Part shown: piece by piece, positions 52,519 through 61,487 of the stretch | Numbering within the stretch: the first letter of the stretch is position 1 | Layout: each line of letters begins with the position of its first letter | Source of the DNA: Massilia agri | GTDB taxonomy: Bacteria; Pseudomonadota; Gammaproteobacteria; Burkholderiales; Burkholderiaceae_D | DNA length: 64,000 nt | Direction of reading: 5' to 3' | Assembly (NCBI RefSeq): GCF_024753255.1 | Contig: NZ_JANUHA010000007.1 | Coordinates: forward strand, 124,001-188,000 | Position numbers and translations under genes: made by a program | The notes under the pieces: generated by a model | The model's database searches: none | Told to the model about the DNA's origin: nothing | What the model saw: the letters and a program-made list of their open reading frames with translations, nothing else

Positions 52519-54753
52519 ATGCTGATCTCCCGCCTGATTCTCTTCCTCCTGTCCGCTGTCCTCGTGTGCGAGGCCCATGCCCAGTCCTCGACCGACACGC
52601 CCAGGGGCCTGCCGGCCGGCGGGGGCCTCGATGCCGGGCGCGTGATCGAACTGCGTTACGGGACCACACCAGCAGCGAAACCGGACAAGCCGCGTACGTC
52701 CGATCGTCCCCCGCCCGCGCCGCCGGCGGCGATCCCCGGCGCGCTGGCCACGCTCTCCTTCGAGAACAACGGCAAGCGCGACCAGGCCGATGTTCCGGTC
52801 ACCTTCGGACAGGTCTTCGGCGTCGGCGAGTTCAGGCCGGGCCAGCAGCTGCAGGCGAAGCTCGCCGACGGCAGCATCCTGCCGGTGCAAACCGACGTCA
52901 AGGCGCACCATCCCGACGGCTCGGTGCGGCATGCCGTCGTCTCGCTGGTGCTCGAACGCCTGGCGCCTGCGCGTCCCGTCGTCATTGGGCTGGTGACTGG
53001 GGCTTCGAAGGGCGCGATGGCCGGTAGCGCGCTGCCCGCCAAGGAGCTGGACGCCAGGGTCGAGGCGCGTTTCAAGGGCAAGGCCTGGACCGCCACCCTG
53101 CGCCCGCTGCTGGAACAGAACAAGGCCGCCCTCTGGCTCGACGGCCCGCTGGTGCGCGAATGGCTGGTGTCCACGCCCCTGCTCGACGCCGGCGGCCGCC
53201 CCCATCCGCACCTGGCCGCGCGCTTCGCCCTGCGCTGGTATCCGCAGGCCGGCCGGGCGCGCATCGACGTCACCGTGGAGAACAACTGGGCCTGGGAGCC
53301 GGCTCCGCAGAACTTCGTCTACGACGCCCGCATCACCGTCGGCAAGGACGAGGTCTACCGCCGGGAGGGGCTGAACCACTACCACCACGCGCGCTGGCGC
53401 AAGCAGTTCTGGTGGGGCGGCGACGCCGACGTCCACGTGCGCCACGACACCCGCCAGCTGATCGCCTCGCGGGCCCTGCCGAATTATGACCAGTCGGTGC
53501 GCATCGATGAAAGCAAGATGGCCGGCGCATTCGCGTCCTGGCATGGTCCGAAGACCGAACCGATGGGCGTTGGCGCGGCCTTGCGCGCGATGCCGACCAC
53601 GGGAGGCCGCGGCGACATTGGACTGCTGCCGGCCTGGGCTGCGTCCTACCTGCTGGGGATGGGCCCGGAGGCCCGTGCGATCACGCTCGGCACCGCCGAT
53701 CTTGCCGGCAGCTGGTCGATACACTACCGCGACGAAGGCACCGGCCTTCCCGTCAGTTTGCTCGACTATCCCTACATGACCGTCGTCGGCAACGCGAGCG
53801 ATACGCTCAACCCCGCGACCGGCAGGCGCGAGCAGTTTCCCGCCTGCGCCGCCAGGGGGGCCTGCGCCACGCCGAACCAGCATGACGTCTCGCACCAACC
53901 GGCCTTCGCCTACCTTCCCTACCTGCTCACGGGCGACCATTACTACCTTGAAGAACTGCAGTTCTGGGCCATGTACAATGTGTTCGCATCAAATCCGGGC
54001 TACCGCGAAAACCGGAAGGGGCTGCTCGTGCCGGAACAGGTGCGCGGCCAGGCCTGGGGCTTGCGCACGCTCGGCGAGGCGGCCTACATCACGCCGGACG
54101 CACATCCGCTCAAGCGCCATTTCCTGGAAATCCTCGAAAGCAACCTGGACTGGTACAACGCCAATTACACGCACAATCGGAAAGCGAATGCCCTTGGCGT
54201 GCTCGTCAACGGTTATGCCATCGTCTATGCGGGCAAGCGCGGCCTCGCTCCGTGGCAAGACGATTTCTTCACGTCCGCCGTCGGCCATGTCGCCGAACTC
54301 GGCTTCGGCAAGGCGCGCGAACTCTTGCGCTGGAAAGCGACATTCCCTGTACAGCGCATGATCGGCGACGGCGCCTGCTGGCTCGATGCGGCGATGTACA
54401 GCATGATGGTGCGGGACAGCGCCACTTCCCCCCTCTACGCCACCATCGGACAGGCATTCCGCGCCAGCCTGCCGGAAGAAGCGCGCAACCTGCCCTGCGA
54501 CAGTCCCTGGATGGCCGCGGCGCTCAAGGTGAAGCCCGGCCAGATGACCGGCTATTCGGACGCCCCTACCGGCTATCCCTCGAACATGCAGCCAGCGCTT
54601 GCCTATGCCGCCGACGTGCTGGGCGAACCAGGCAGGAAAGCCTGGCGCCAGTTCATGGCGCGCAGCGTCAAGCCGGATTACAGCGGCGCGCCGCAGTTCG
54701 CCATCGTCCCGCGTGGGGACTCAGGCGGGAGCGAGGAAGTCGAGCAGCGTTAG
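52519..54753 (+). CDS. Exported RIFT-barrel protein, possible glycan-active enzyme
   Basis: A 744-residue protein with a signal peptide (SRLILFLLSAVLVCEAHAQS). ADVPVTFGQVFGVGEFRPGQ and LPVQTDVKAHHPDGSVRHAV are the hallmark of the PcRGLX/YetA-like RIFT-barrel N-terminal domain. The centre has Trp/Tyr-rich sheets (NNWAWEPAPQNFVYDARITV; YHHARWRKQFWWGGDADVHV) and the C-terminal half (about 450-740) an all-helical barrel-like region. Relatives include polysaccharide-lyase-like proteins of Bacillus YetA type. Activity is not shown. It has no operon partner. Its 3' end overlaps the convergent M20 gene by 33 bases. Confidence 0.7.
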   Translation: MLISRLILFLLSAVLVCEAHAQSSTDTPRGLPAGGGLDAGRVIELRYGTTPAAKPDKPRTSDRPPPAPPAAIPGALATLSFENNGKRDQADVPVTFGQVFGVGEFRPGQQLQAKLADGSILPVQTDVKAHHPDGSVRHAVVSLVLERLAPARPVVIGLVTGASKGAMAGSALPAKELDARVEARFKGKAWTATLRPLLEQNKAALWLDGPLVREWLVSTPLLDAGGRPHPHLAARFALRWYPQAGRARIDVTVENNWAWEPAPQNFVYDARITVGKDEVYRREGLNHYHHARWRKQFWWGGDADVHVRHDTRQLIASRALPNYDQSVRIDESKMAGAFASWHGPKTEPMGVGAALRAMPTTGGRGDIGLLPAWAASYLLGMGPEARAITLGTADLAGSWSIHYRDEGTGLPVSLLDYPYMTVVGNASDTLNPATGRREQFPACAARGACATPNQHDVSHQPAFAYLPYLLTGDHYYLEELQFWAMYNVFASNPGYRENRKGLLVPEQVRGQAWGLRTLGEAAYITPDAHPLKRHFLEILESNLDWYNANYTHNRKANALGVLVNGYAIVYAGKRGLAPWQDDFFTSAVGHVAELGFGKARELLRWKATFPVQRMIGDGACWLDAAMYSMMVRDSATSPLYATIGQAFRASLPEEARNLPCDSPWMAAALKVKPGQMTGYSDAPTGYPSNMQPALAYAADVLGEPGRKAWRQFMARSVKPDYSGAPQFAIVPRGDSGGSEEVEQR

Positions 54754-55959
54754 CGCCACCACCTTGGTGGCCTTGCGCAGGTCCTCGAGCTCCAGGCGCT
54801 CGTCGGCCTTCTTGGCGTTCGCCTCCAGCACCGTACGCGGGCCGGCGCCGTACAGCACCGCCGGGATGCCGTGCTCGCCGTAGAGGCGCGCATCCGCATA
54901 CAGCGGCGTGCCCTGGGCCGGGATTTCCTCCCCCAGGATCGCACGGCCGTGGCGCTGCAGGCACTCCACCAGGCGTTCCGCCCCTTGCAGCGGCCGCAGC
55001 GCATGCGAGAGCAGCAGGCGCCGGATCTCGAGGCGGATGCCGGGCATCCCGGCCACCGCCTCCTCGATCAGCCTGCACACCTGCGCCTCCACCGCCACCG
55101 GATCTTCCTCGGGAATCATGCGGCGGTCCAGCTTCATGACCACCTTGCCCGGCACCACATTGGTATTGGTGCCGCCGTCGATGCGACCGACCAGCATGGT
55201 GGGGGAATCGATGCCCGCCACCGTCGACTTGATCTTCTTCAGTTCCGGCAGCTGGCCGTAGATGGCGTTCAGGATGCGGGTCGCGGCCTGCAGCGCATCG
55301 ACCGCCGTCTCGGGCATGGCGCCATGGCCGGCCTTGCCGTGCACCGTGATCTCCAGCTGCAGGCAGGCGTTGTGGGCGGTGACGATCTGATAGCTGAAGC
55401 CGGCCGCGATCACGTAGTCGGGCCGGGTCAGCTTCTGTTCCAGCAGCCAGCCCGGGCCGAGCAGGCCTCCGAACTCCTCGTCGTAGGTGAAGTGCAGCTC
55501 GAGCGCGCCCCTGAGCGGCACGCCGAGGTTTTCCAAGGCCCGCGCCGCGAACACATAGGTGGCGAAGTCGCTCTTCGAGACGGCGGCCGCGCGGCCGTAC
55601 ATGGCGCCCTCAATGATCTCGGCGCCGTAGGGTGCTTTGGTCCAGCCCTCGCCCGGCGGCACCACGTCGCCATGGGCATTGAGCGCGACGGTCGGCCCGC
55701 CCGCGCCGTAGGGCCGGCGCACGATCAGGTTGGTGATGCTTTCCATGCCGTAGTCGCGCACCGCCTGGGCAGGCACGGCGTGCCGCTCGGCCGTCCAGCC
55801 GTATTGCTCCAGCATGCCTGCCACGGCCTCGGCATGCGGCGCATTGTTCCCCGGCGGGGTGTCGGTCGGGATCCGGATGACCTGCTGCAGGAAGCCGACC
55901 TCCTCGTCGAAGTGGGCGTCGATCCAGGCCAGCAGGCGTTCTTGCGGTGAGGTGTTCAT
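54721..55959 (-). CDS. M20-family metallohydrolase
   Basis: A 412-residue zinc peptidase/amidase of the ArgE/DapE/CPG2 family. LNAHGDVVPPGEGWTKAPYG has the first metal His-Asp, GAMYGRAAAVSKSDF the bridging Asp, and FTYDEEFGGLLGPGWLLEQK the catalytic Glu pair. A central lid domain (about 190-300; VHGKAGHGAMPETAVDALQA) mediates dimerisation. It is unusual that AAVSKSD replaces the common GRGxxDmK. The gene starts directly after the puuD stop (no gap), so it belongs to the urate operon and may act on a purine-derived amide. Its real substrate is unknown. Confidence 0.85.
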   Translation of the reverse strand: MNTSPQERLLAWIDAHFDEEVGFLQQVIRIPTDTPPGNNAPHAEAVAGMLEQYGWTAERHAVPAQAVRDYGMESITNLIVRRPYGAGGPTVALNAHGDVVPPGEGWTKAPYGAEIIEGAMYGRAAAVSKSDFATYVFAARALENLGVPLRGALELHFTYDEEFGGLLGPGWLLEQKLTRPDYVIAAGFSYQIVTAHNACLQLEITVHGKAGHGAMPETAVDALQAATRILNAIYGQLPELKKIKSTVAGIDSPTMLVGRIDGGTNTNVVPGKVVMKLDRRMIPEEDPVAVEAQVCRLIEEAVAGMPGIRLEIRRLLLSHALRPLQGAERLVECLQRHGRAILGEEIPAQGTPLYADARLYGEHGIPAVLYGAGPRTVLEANAKKADERLELEDLRKATKVVALTLLDFLAPA

Positions 55960-57207
55960 TCACTGTTTTCCTGTTTTTGCGCCGGCTTCGAACCAGGCGC
56001 CGACCTGCGCCCGTTCGGCATCGGTCATGTTGGTGAGGTTCGCCAGCGGCATCGCCTTCATCTGCACGGTCTGCTGGTAGATGCGCGCGGCGTTCTGGCT
56101 CACGTGTTCCGCCGTGTCCAGCATCACGCCCGCGGGCGCCGTGGCGAAGCCGGGCTGGGTCGGGTGGGCGGCATGGCAGGACACGCAGCGCTGCTCGATG
56201 ATGGTGCGCACCCGGGCGAAGCGCGCCGTCTCGTCGACGCCGGGCGCCGCCGCCGCGATCGAAGCAGGCGCTTTTGGTGCGATCGCCACCGCGACACAAG
56301 CCAGGATCGCCACGCCGGCAAGCGGATAGCGCCACTCGACGCGGCCCTTGTGGCGCAGATTGAAGAAGTGGCGGATCAGCACGCCCGCCGCCATGATCGC
56401 ACCCAGCACCGCCCAGGAATATGGGTGGCGGTAGGTCATCGCATAGTGGTTGCTGATCATGATGAACAGCACCGGCAGGGTGAAGTAGTTGTTGTGGACG
56501 CTGCGCTGCTTGGCCTTGATGCCGTGGACGGGATCGGGCTTCTCGCCCGCCAGCATGGCGTTCACCATCTTGCGCTGGCCCGGGATGATCAGCATGGCGA
56601 CGTTCGCCACCATCATGGTGCCGATCATCGCGCCCACGTGCAGGAAGGCGGCGCGGCCGCTGAGCAGGTGGGTGAGCACATAGCTGCTCGCGACCAGGAA
56701 GGCGAAGATCGTGAGCCCGAAGGCCAGGTCGTGCCGGCCCAGGGGCGAGCGGCACAGCAGGTCGTAGACGATCCAGCCGGCCACCAGGCTGCCCAGGCCG
56801 ATGCCGATCGCCTGCCAGCTGCTCAAGTCCGCGACGCCGCGGTCGACCATCATGGCCTGGGCGTTCAGGTAGTAGACGATGACGAGCAGCGCGAAGCCCG
56901 ACAGCCAGGTCGAATAGGCTTCCCACTTGAACCAGTGGAGTTCCGTGGGCAGCTCGGCGGGCGCCACCAGGTATTTCTGCGGGTTGTAGAAGCCTCCCCC
57001 GTGCACCGCCCACAGCTCGCCCGACACGCCCTTCTTCGCCAGCTCCGAGCCCGGCGCGGGCGGGCGGATGGTGTTGTCGAGCCAGACGAAATAGAAGGAA
57101 GCGCCGATCCAGGCGATGCCGGTGATGATGTGCAGCCAGCGTACGAGCAGGTTGAACCATTCGAGGGCATAGGGGCCCAGGTATCCAAGGTTGACAACGG
57201 CGTCCAT
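55960..57207 (-). CDS. puuD: Membrane-bound urate hydroxylase PuuD
   Basis: A 415-residue inner-membrane protein with eight to nine helices and a C-terminal cytochrome c domain. WFNLLVRWLHIITGIAWIGA with the following SFYFVWLDNTIRPP is the PuuD opening; VHGGGFYNPQKYLVAP and LHWFKWEAYSTWLSGFALLV continue the family pattern. The haem site is RCVSCHAAHPTQPGF, with a later Met (MKAMPLAN). Urate is oxidised to 5-hydroxyisourate with electrons passing to the respiratory chain, so no peroxide is made. AAGGAAG lies before ATG 57207. The divergent LysR gene probably controls it. Confidence 0.93.
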   Translation of the reverse strand: MDAVVNLGYLGPYALEWFNLLVRWLHIITGIAWIGASFYFVWLDNTIRPPAPGSELAKKGVSGELWAVHGGGFYNPQKYLVAPAELPTELHWFKWEAYSTWLSGFALLVIVYYLNAQAMMVDRGVADLSSWQAIGIGLGSLVAGWIVYDLLCRSPLGRHDLAFGLTIFAFLVASSYVLTHLLSGRAAFLHVGAMIGTMMVANVAMLIIPGQRKMVNAMLAGEKPDPVHGIKAKQRSVHNNYFTLPVLFIMISNHYAMTYRHPYSWAVLGAIMAAGVLIRHFFNLRHKGRVEWRYPLAGVAILACVAVAIAPKAPASIAAAAPGVDETARFARVRTIIEQRCVSCHAAHPTQPGFATAPAGVMLDTAEHVSQNAARIYQQTVQMKAMPLANLTNMTDAERAQVGAWFEAGAKTGKQ

Positions 57208-57271
57208 AAGGCTTCCTTGATGGGTATCCCTCGACGATAACGTGATTTCAATTTCTGCAACATGAAAACTA

Positions 57272-57304
57272 GCGTATATTCGACATAACCAGATTGATAT
57301 ACGC
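57272..57304. promoter_or_regulatory. Candidate LysR-type operator between puuD and its regulator
   Basis: GCGTATAT (57272-57279) and ATATACGC (57297-57304) form a perfect 8-base inverted repeat 17 bases apart, 17 bases before the LysR gene start. A related site occurs at 58274-58291. Confidence 0.65.
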
Positions 57305-57321
57305 AAAGCGAAGCCAGCACG

Positions 57322-58260
57322 ATGTCCAGCCTGCCCCAGCACCTCGACCTGCACCTGATCCGCATTCTCTACCTGCTGCTGGTGGAGAAGAACGTTTCGC
57401 GCGTCGCGCTCAAGCTGAACCAGCCGCAGCCCTCGATCTCGGCTTCGCTGAGAAAACTGCGTGAACTGACCGGCGACCCGCTGCTGGTGCGCGGTGCGCG
57501 CGGCATGGTGCCGACCCAGCACGGCGAGACCCTCCTGAAACCGGCCAAGCGCATCCTCGACGAGGCCGAGGGCCTGTTCGTGAAGAAGTCGCCCTTCGTG
57601 CCGGAGGAGGCGACGCGCACCTTCCACATCGCCGCGCCCGACTACCTCGACACCCAGTTCCTGCCGAACGTCGTCGCGGCGCTGCGCCGCGGCTCGCCCG
57701 GCAGCAAGGTCGTGTTCCACAGCCTGGGGCCGGGCCTGGACTACCTGCGCATGCTGTCCGACGGCGAGATGGACCTCGTGATCGCCAACTGGGACGAACC
57801 GCCGGCCCACCTGCACATGTCCAAGCTCTTCGAGGACCCGATCATCTGCACCATGCGCGCCGACAGCCCCTACGCGCGACGGACGGCCGTCGATGCCATG
57901 ACGGTCGAGGACTATCTCTCGCTGCCGCACGTGGCGCCGTCGCAGATGCTGCCGGGCTACCACGGCGTGATCGACGCCTGGCTGGACCGCCAGGGAATGC
58001 AGCGCAAGGTGGCCGTGGAGTCGCCCTACTTCGGGGTGATTCCCTATATGCTGACCCAGAGCGACCTGGTACTCACCACCGGGCGCCAGTTCATCCGCTT
58101 CTACGAACGCACCCTGCCCCTGAAAAGCTTCACGGTGCCGATCAAGTTCCCGCCGATGCGCTTCTACCAGCTGTGGCACCAGCGCGTGCACCAGTCGTCC
58201 GAGCACAAATGGCTGCGCGACCAGGTGAGCAGCGCCGCGCGCGCCCTGGTGGCCAAGTAG
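57322..58260 (+). CDS. LysR-family transcriptional regulator of urate genes
   Basis: A 312-residue LysR regulator. The helix-turn-helix is NVSRVALKLNQPQPSISASL, followed by the linker helix and an effector-binding domain (about 90-305). It lies between divergent puuD and the downstream uraD-allC fusion, with GCGTATA-type sites before both. A urate or allantoin-type ligand is inferred from context. The HTH is close to the PecT/NodD-type subgroup that acts on divergent promoters. Confidence 0.9.
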   Translation: MSSLPQHLDLHLIRILYLLLVEKNVSRVALKLNQPQPSISASLRKLRELTGDPLLVRGARGMVPTQHGETLLKPAKRILDEAEGLFVKKSPFVPEEATRTFHIAAPDYLDTQFLPNVVAALRRGSPGSKVVFHSLGPGLDYLRMLSDGEMDLVIANWDEPPAHLHMSKLFEDPIICTMRADSPYARRTAVDAMTVEDYLSLPHVAPSQMLPGYHGVIDAWLDRQGMQRKVAVESPYFGVIPYMLTQSDLVLTTGRQFIRFYERTLPLKSFTVPIKFPPMRFYQLWHQRVHQSSEHKWLRDQVSSAARALVAK

Positions 58261-58273
58261 GCGCAATACCCGC

Positions 58274-58291
58274 TATGCGCACCAGCGTATA
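58274..58291. promoter_or_regulatory. Candidate operator upstream of uraD-allC
   Basis: TATGCGC-ACCA-GCGTATA, an inverted repeat with one mismatch. Its GCGTATA half is the same as the half-site at 57272-57304. It sits between the LysR stop and the fusion gene start. Confidence 0.55.
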
Positions 58292-58341
58292 AGCTGGGAG
58301 GGTTGCAGGATCTATCATCCCCGGACGCCACGGAGGCAATC

Positions 58342-60108
58342 TTGAACACGACCACCCTGCCGGACCTGAACAGCTGCCCGCCCGCCGCCTTTATCGACGC
58401 CCTGCGCGGCATCTACGAGCACTCGCCCTGGATCGCCGAGCGCGCGGCCGCTCATCGCCCCTTCCCCAGCCTCGCCGCCCTCAAGCAAGCCTTGCAGGCC
58501 GTGGTGGCGCACGCCTCGCATGACGAGCAGCTGGCGCTGCTGCGCGCCCACCCGGAACTGGCCGGCAAGGCCGCCATCGCGGGCCAACTCACGGCGGAGT
58601 CGACCGGCGAGCAGGCGGCGTCGGGACTGGACCGCTGCAGTCCCGAGGAATATGCGCGGCTGCAGGAACTGAACGCGCAGTATGGAGAGAAGTTCGGCTT
58701 TCCCTTCATCCTCGCGGTCAAGGGGCCGACCGGGCGCGGCCTGTCCCGCGCCGCCATCATCGCCACTTTCGCGCGGCGCCTGGAAAACGGGATCGAGGAC
58801 GAAATGCAGGAATGCCTGCGCCAGGTGCACCGCATCGCCGAGATCCGCCTGAACGCCCTGCTCGCCGTGCAACTGCGCTTCGGTCCGCAGGTGATGGACC
58901 GGGCCGAAGCCCTGGGCGCCATCAGCGACGCCGACGAGGGCCTGACCTGCGCCTACATGACACCGGCGCACCAGCGCACCGCCATCCAATTGGCCGAGTG
59001 GATGCGCGCGGCCGGCATGGACACCCATATCGACGCGGTGGGCAACGTGGTCGGGCGCTACGCGGCGGCGCAGGCCGACGCCAGGGTCCTGATGACCGGT
59101 TCGCACTACGACACCGTGCGCAACGGCGGCAAGTACGACGGCCGGCTCGGCATCCTGCTGCCGATCGCGCTGGTGCAGTACCTCAACGAACGCGGCGAGC
59201 GCCTGCCCTTCCACCTGGAAGTCGTCGGCTTCGCGGAAGAGGAAGGGGTGCGGTATCGCGGCACCTTCCTGGGCAGCAGCGCCATCACCGGGCATTTTGA
59301 CGCCGCCCTGCTGGAGCAGCGCGACGCCGACGGCGTGTCGATGCGCGATGCACTCACGGCCGCCGGCCACGATCCATCCGCGATTTCCGCCATTGCCCGC
59401 TCCCCGGATTCCCTCCTCGGCTTCGTCGAACTCCACATCGAGCAGGGACCGGTGCTGCTGCAGCGCGGCCTGCCGGTCGGCGTGGTCACGGCGATCGCGG
59501 GCAGCTCGCGCTACCTGGTCGAGTTGGGCGGCGTCGCCAGCCATGCCGGCACCACGCCCATGGACATGCGGCGCGACGCGGCGGCCGCCGCCGCCGAAAT
59601 CGTGCTGCTGGTGGAACAGCGCTGCAGCGGACGCGGGTCGCTCGTCGGCACGGTGGGCCAGCTCGAGGTGCCTTCCGGTTCGGTCAACGTGATTCCCGGA
59701 CAGTGCCGGCTGTCGCTCGACATCCGCGCGGCCAGCGACGAAGAACGTCTCGCCGCGGTGGATGACATCTTGGCCGGCATCTCCGCCATCTGCGCGCGCC
59801 GTGGCATTGGAGAAAAGCTGTGGAAGCTGGTGGAGGCGGACGCCGCCCCCTGCTCGCCGCGCCTGATGGACATGCTGGGCGCCGCCATCGAAGACAGCGG
59901 GCTGCCGCGCTTCGACCTGCTGTCCGGCGCCGGCCACGACGCGATGGAGATGGCGAAGATCACCGAAGTGGCCATGCTGTTCACCCGCTGCGGGAATGGC
60001 GGCATCAGCCACAATCCGCTGGAGACGATGACGGCGGACGACGCCGAGGTGGCGGGCGAGGTGCTGCTCGGCTTTCTCCGACACCTTGACGACTCCCGAG
60101 GGAAATAA
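58342..60108 (+). CDS. UraD-AllC fusion: OHCU decarboxylase and allantoate amidohydrolase
   Basis: A 588-residue two-domain enzyme. Residues 1-165 are OHCU decarboxylase (SPWIAERAAAHRPFPSLAAL; LALLRAHPELAGKAAIAGQL; YGEKFGFPFILAVKGPTGR), which makes S-allantoin. Residues about 175-588 are an M20 allantoate/carbamoyl amidohydrolase (LMTGSHYDTVRNGGKYDGRL, VVGFAEEEGVRYRGTFLGSS, VELHIEQGPVLLQRG, SGAGHDAMEMAKI). The start is a TTG at 58342, chosen for GGAGG five bases upstream; the ORF can extend to a TTG at 58303. Allantoinase and hydroxyisourate hydrolase, needed between the steps, are not in the window. Confidence 0.9.
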   Translation: MNTTTLPDLNSCPPAAFIDALRGIYEHSPWIAERAAAHRPFPSLAALKQALQAVVAHASHDEQLALLRAHPELAGKAAIAGQLTAESTGEQAASGLDRCSPEEYARLQELNAQYGEKFGFPFILAVKGPTGRGLSRAAIIATFARRLENGIEDEMQECLRQVHRIAEIRLNALLAVQLRFGPQVMDRAEALGAISDADEGLTCAYMTPAHQRTAIQLAEWMRAAGMDTHIDAVGNVVGRYAAAQADARVLMTGSHYDTVRNGGKYDGRLGILLPIALVQYLNERGERLPFHLEVVGFAEEEGVRYRGTFLGSSAITGHFDAALLEQRDADGVSMRDALTAAGHDPSAISAIARSPDSLLGFVELHIEQGPVLLQRGLPVGVVTAIAGSSRYLVELGGVASHAGTTPMDMRRDAAAAAAEIVLLVEQRCSGRGSLVGTVGQLEVPSGSVNVIPGQCRLSLDIRAASDEERLAAVDDILAGISAICARRGIGEKLWKLVEADAAPCSPRLMDMLGAAIEDSGLPRFDLLSGAGHDAMEMAKITEVAMLFTRCGNGGISHNPLETMTADDAEVAGEVLLGFLRHLDDSRGK

Positions 60109-60180
60109 GTAACTGTCGGTAGATCTTACATACCAACACGGTTTCGGAAAATTACTGCGCAAATTCAATTAGTTGCAATT

Positions 60181-60196
60181 TGGCACGGTAATTGCT
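60181..60196 (+). promoter_or_regulatory. Sigma-54 promoter of the glycosyltransferase gene
   Basis: TGGCACGGTAATTGCT, an exact TGGCAC-N5-TTGCW match with correct -24/-12 spacing, 83 bases before the glycosyltransferase ATG. The AT-rich 60120-60180 upstream may hold an activator site. Confidence 0.82.
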
Positions 60197-60278
60197 TCTT
60201 AACATCGTGCTCATCTGCCGGTACAGGTGCGCCGGCGTCGTGCATTCCATCGCGTCGAACCCACCAGACCAACGCGGT

Positions 60279-61487
60279 ATGCTCAAGATATTGACTTTCT
60301 CCACCCTCTTCCCGAACATGGTCGAGCCGCAGCATGGCATCTTCACCGAAACCAGCCTGCGCCATCAGTTGGCCGGCAGAACGATGGAGTCAGTCGTGAT
60401 CGCGCCGGTTCCTTGGTTCCCGTTCACCGCCGGGTATTTCGGGCGCTATGGCCGCTATGCACGCGTGCCGCGCGAGGAGACCCGAAATGGAGTGCGCGTG
60501 CTGCACCCACGTTATCTGCAGCTGCCACGCATCGGCATGCACGCTGCGCCGTTTGCGCTGGCTAAAGCCGCGCGGTCCGTCATTGAAGAGCTGATCGCAG
60601 ACGGCTACGACTTCGACCTCATTGATGCTCATTACTTCTACCCCGACGGCGTGGCCGCTGCGCTGCTGGGCCGGCACTTCGACAAGCCGGTCGTGATCAG
60701 CGCGCTGGGGAGCGACATCAATGTACTGCCAGACTACGCTTGGCCGCGCTGGCTGATCCGCTGGGCCGCAAACCGTGCAGCTGCCGTGATCAGCGTAAGC
60801 GCGGCCTTGAAGGCACGACTGATGGCACTAGGCATCGCCGCGGATCGCATCCACGTATTGCGCAACGGCGTCGATCTCAGCCTGTTCCATCCTTCGTCGC
60901 GCGATACCGCTCGCGCCGCGCTGGGGATCGACGGCTACACGCTGCTCTCAGTGGGTCACCTGATCGCCAGCAAGGGCCATCACCGGGTTATCGGCGCACT
61001 CGCCGAGCTTCCCGACGTGCAGCTGATCATCGTAGGTGGTGGTCCGGAGCGAACACGCCTGGCGCAGCTGGCGCTCAGCTTGGGGGTGGAAACCCGGGTT
61101 CGCTTTGCCGGTGTCCTTAGCCAGGATGCACTGCGCGGCTACTATGCGGCCGCCGATGCCCTCGTCCTCGCCTCAGACCGAGAAGGCTGGGCCAATGTAC
61201 TGCTCGAATCGATGGCCTGCGGCACCCCGGTGCTGGCTAGCGCGGTTGGCGGTACACCCGAGTTCATTACCAAGCATGCGGCGGGCCGGCTGCTACCGTC
61301 CTTGTGCGCGCGCGGCGTTGCCGAGGCCGTCCGTGCCTTGCGCGCGCACCCGCCGCTACGCACCGACACCCGGGCCTATGCCGAGCAATTCTCATGGACC
61401 GACACCACCAGGGCGCAACTGGGATTGTTTGCCCAGGCTACCTACGACCACACCATCCAGAGCCAACCCTATGTACACTGCCGATGA
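60279..61487 (+). CDS. GT4-type glycosyltransferase
   Basis: A 402-residue GT-B fold enzyme. LTFSTLFPNMVEPQHGIFTE opens the N-terminal domain; the donor site in the C-terminal domain has LLSVGHLIASKGHHRVIGAL and the E-x7-E motif in DREGWANVLLESMACGTPVL. It transfers a nucleotide-sugar to a lipid or glycan acceptor, probably at the cytoplasmic face. No other exopolysaccharide genes are near. GC content of a few lines in this gene is about 62-65 % against about 70 % in its neighbours. The ATG at 60279 has only a weak ribosome-binding site. The gene is under a sigma-54 promoter and overlaps the dioxygenase gene by 17 bases. Confidence 0.85.
   Translation: MLKILTFSTLFPNMVEPQHGIFTETSLRHQLAGRTMESVVIAPVPWFPFTAGYFGRYGRYARVPREETRNGVRVLHPRYLQLPRIGMHAAPFALAKAARSVIEELIADGYDFDLIDAHYFYPDGVAAALLGRHFDKPVVISALGSDINVLPDYAWPRWLIRWAANRAAAVISVSAALKARLMALGIAADRIHVLRNGVDLSLFHPSSRDTARAALGIDGYTLLSVGHLIASKGHHRVIGALAELPDVQLIIVGGGPERTRLAQLALSLGVETRVRFAGVLSQDALRGYYAAADALVLASDREGWANVLLESMACGTPVLASAVGGTPEFITKHAAGRLLPSLCARGVAEAVRALRAHPPLRTDTRAYAEQFSWTDTTRAQLGLFAQATYDHTIQSQPYVHCR

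Noticed and set aside
49756..53940. A 1394-codon minus-strand frame opposite the S9 and RIFT-barrel genes
   Set aside because: It spans two well-supported plus-strand genes and their gap, and has no domain or ribosome-binding site. High GC explains the lack of stops.
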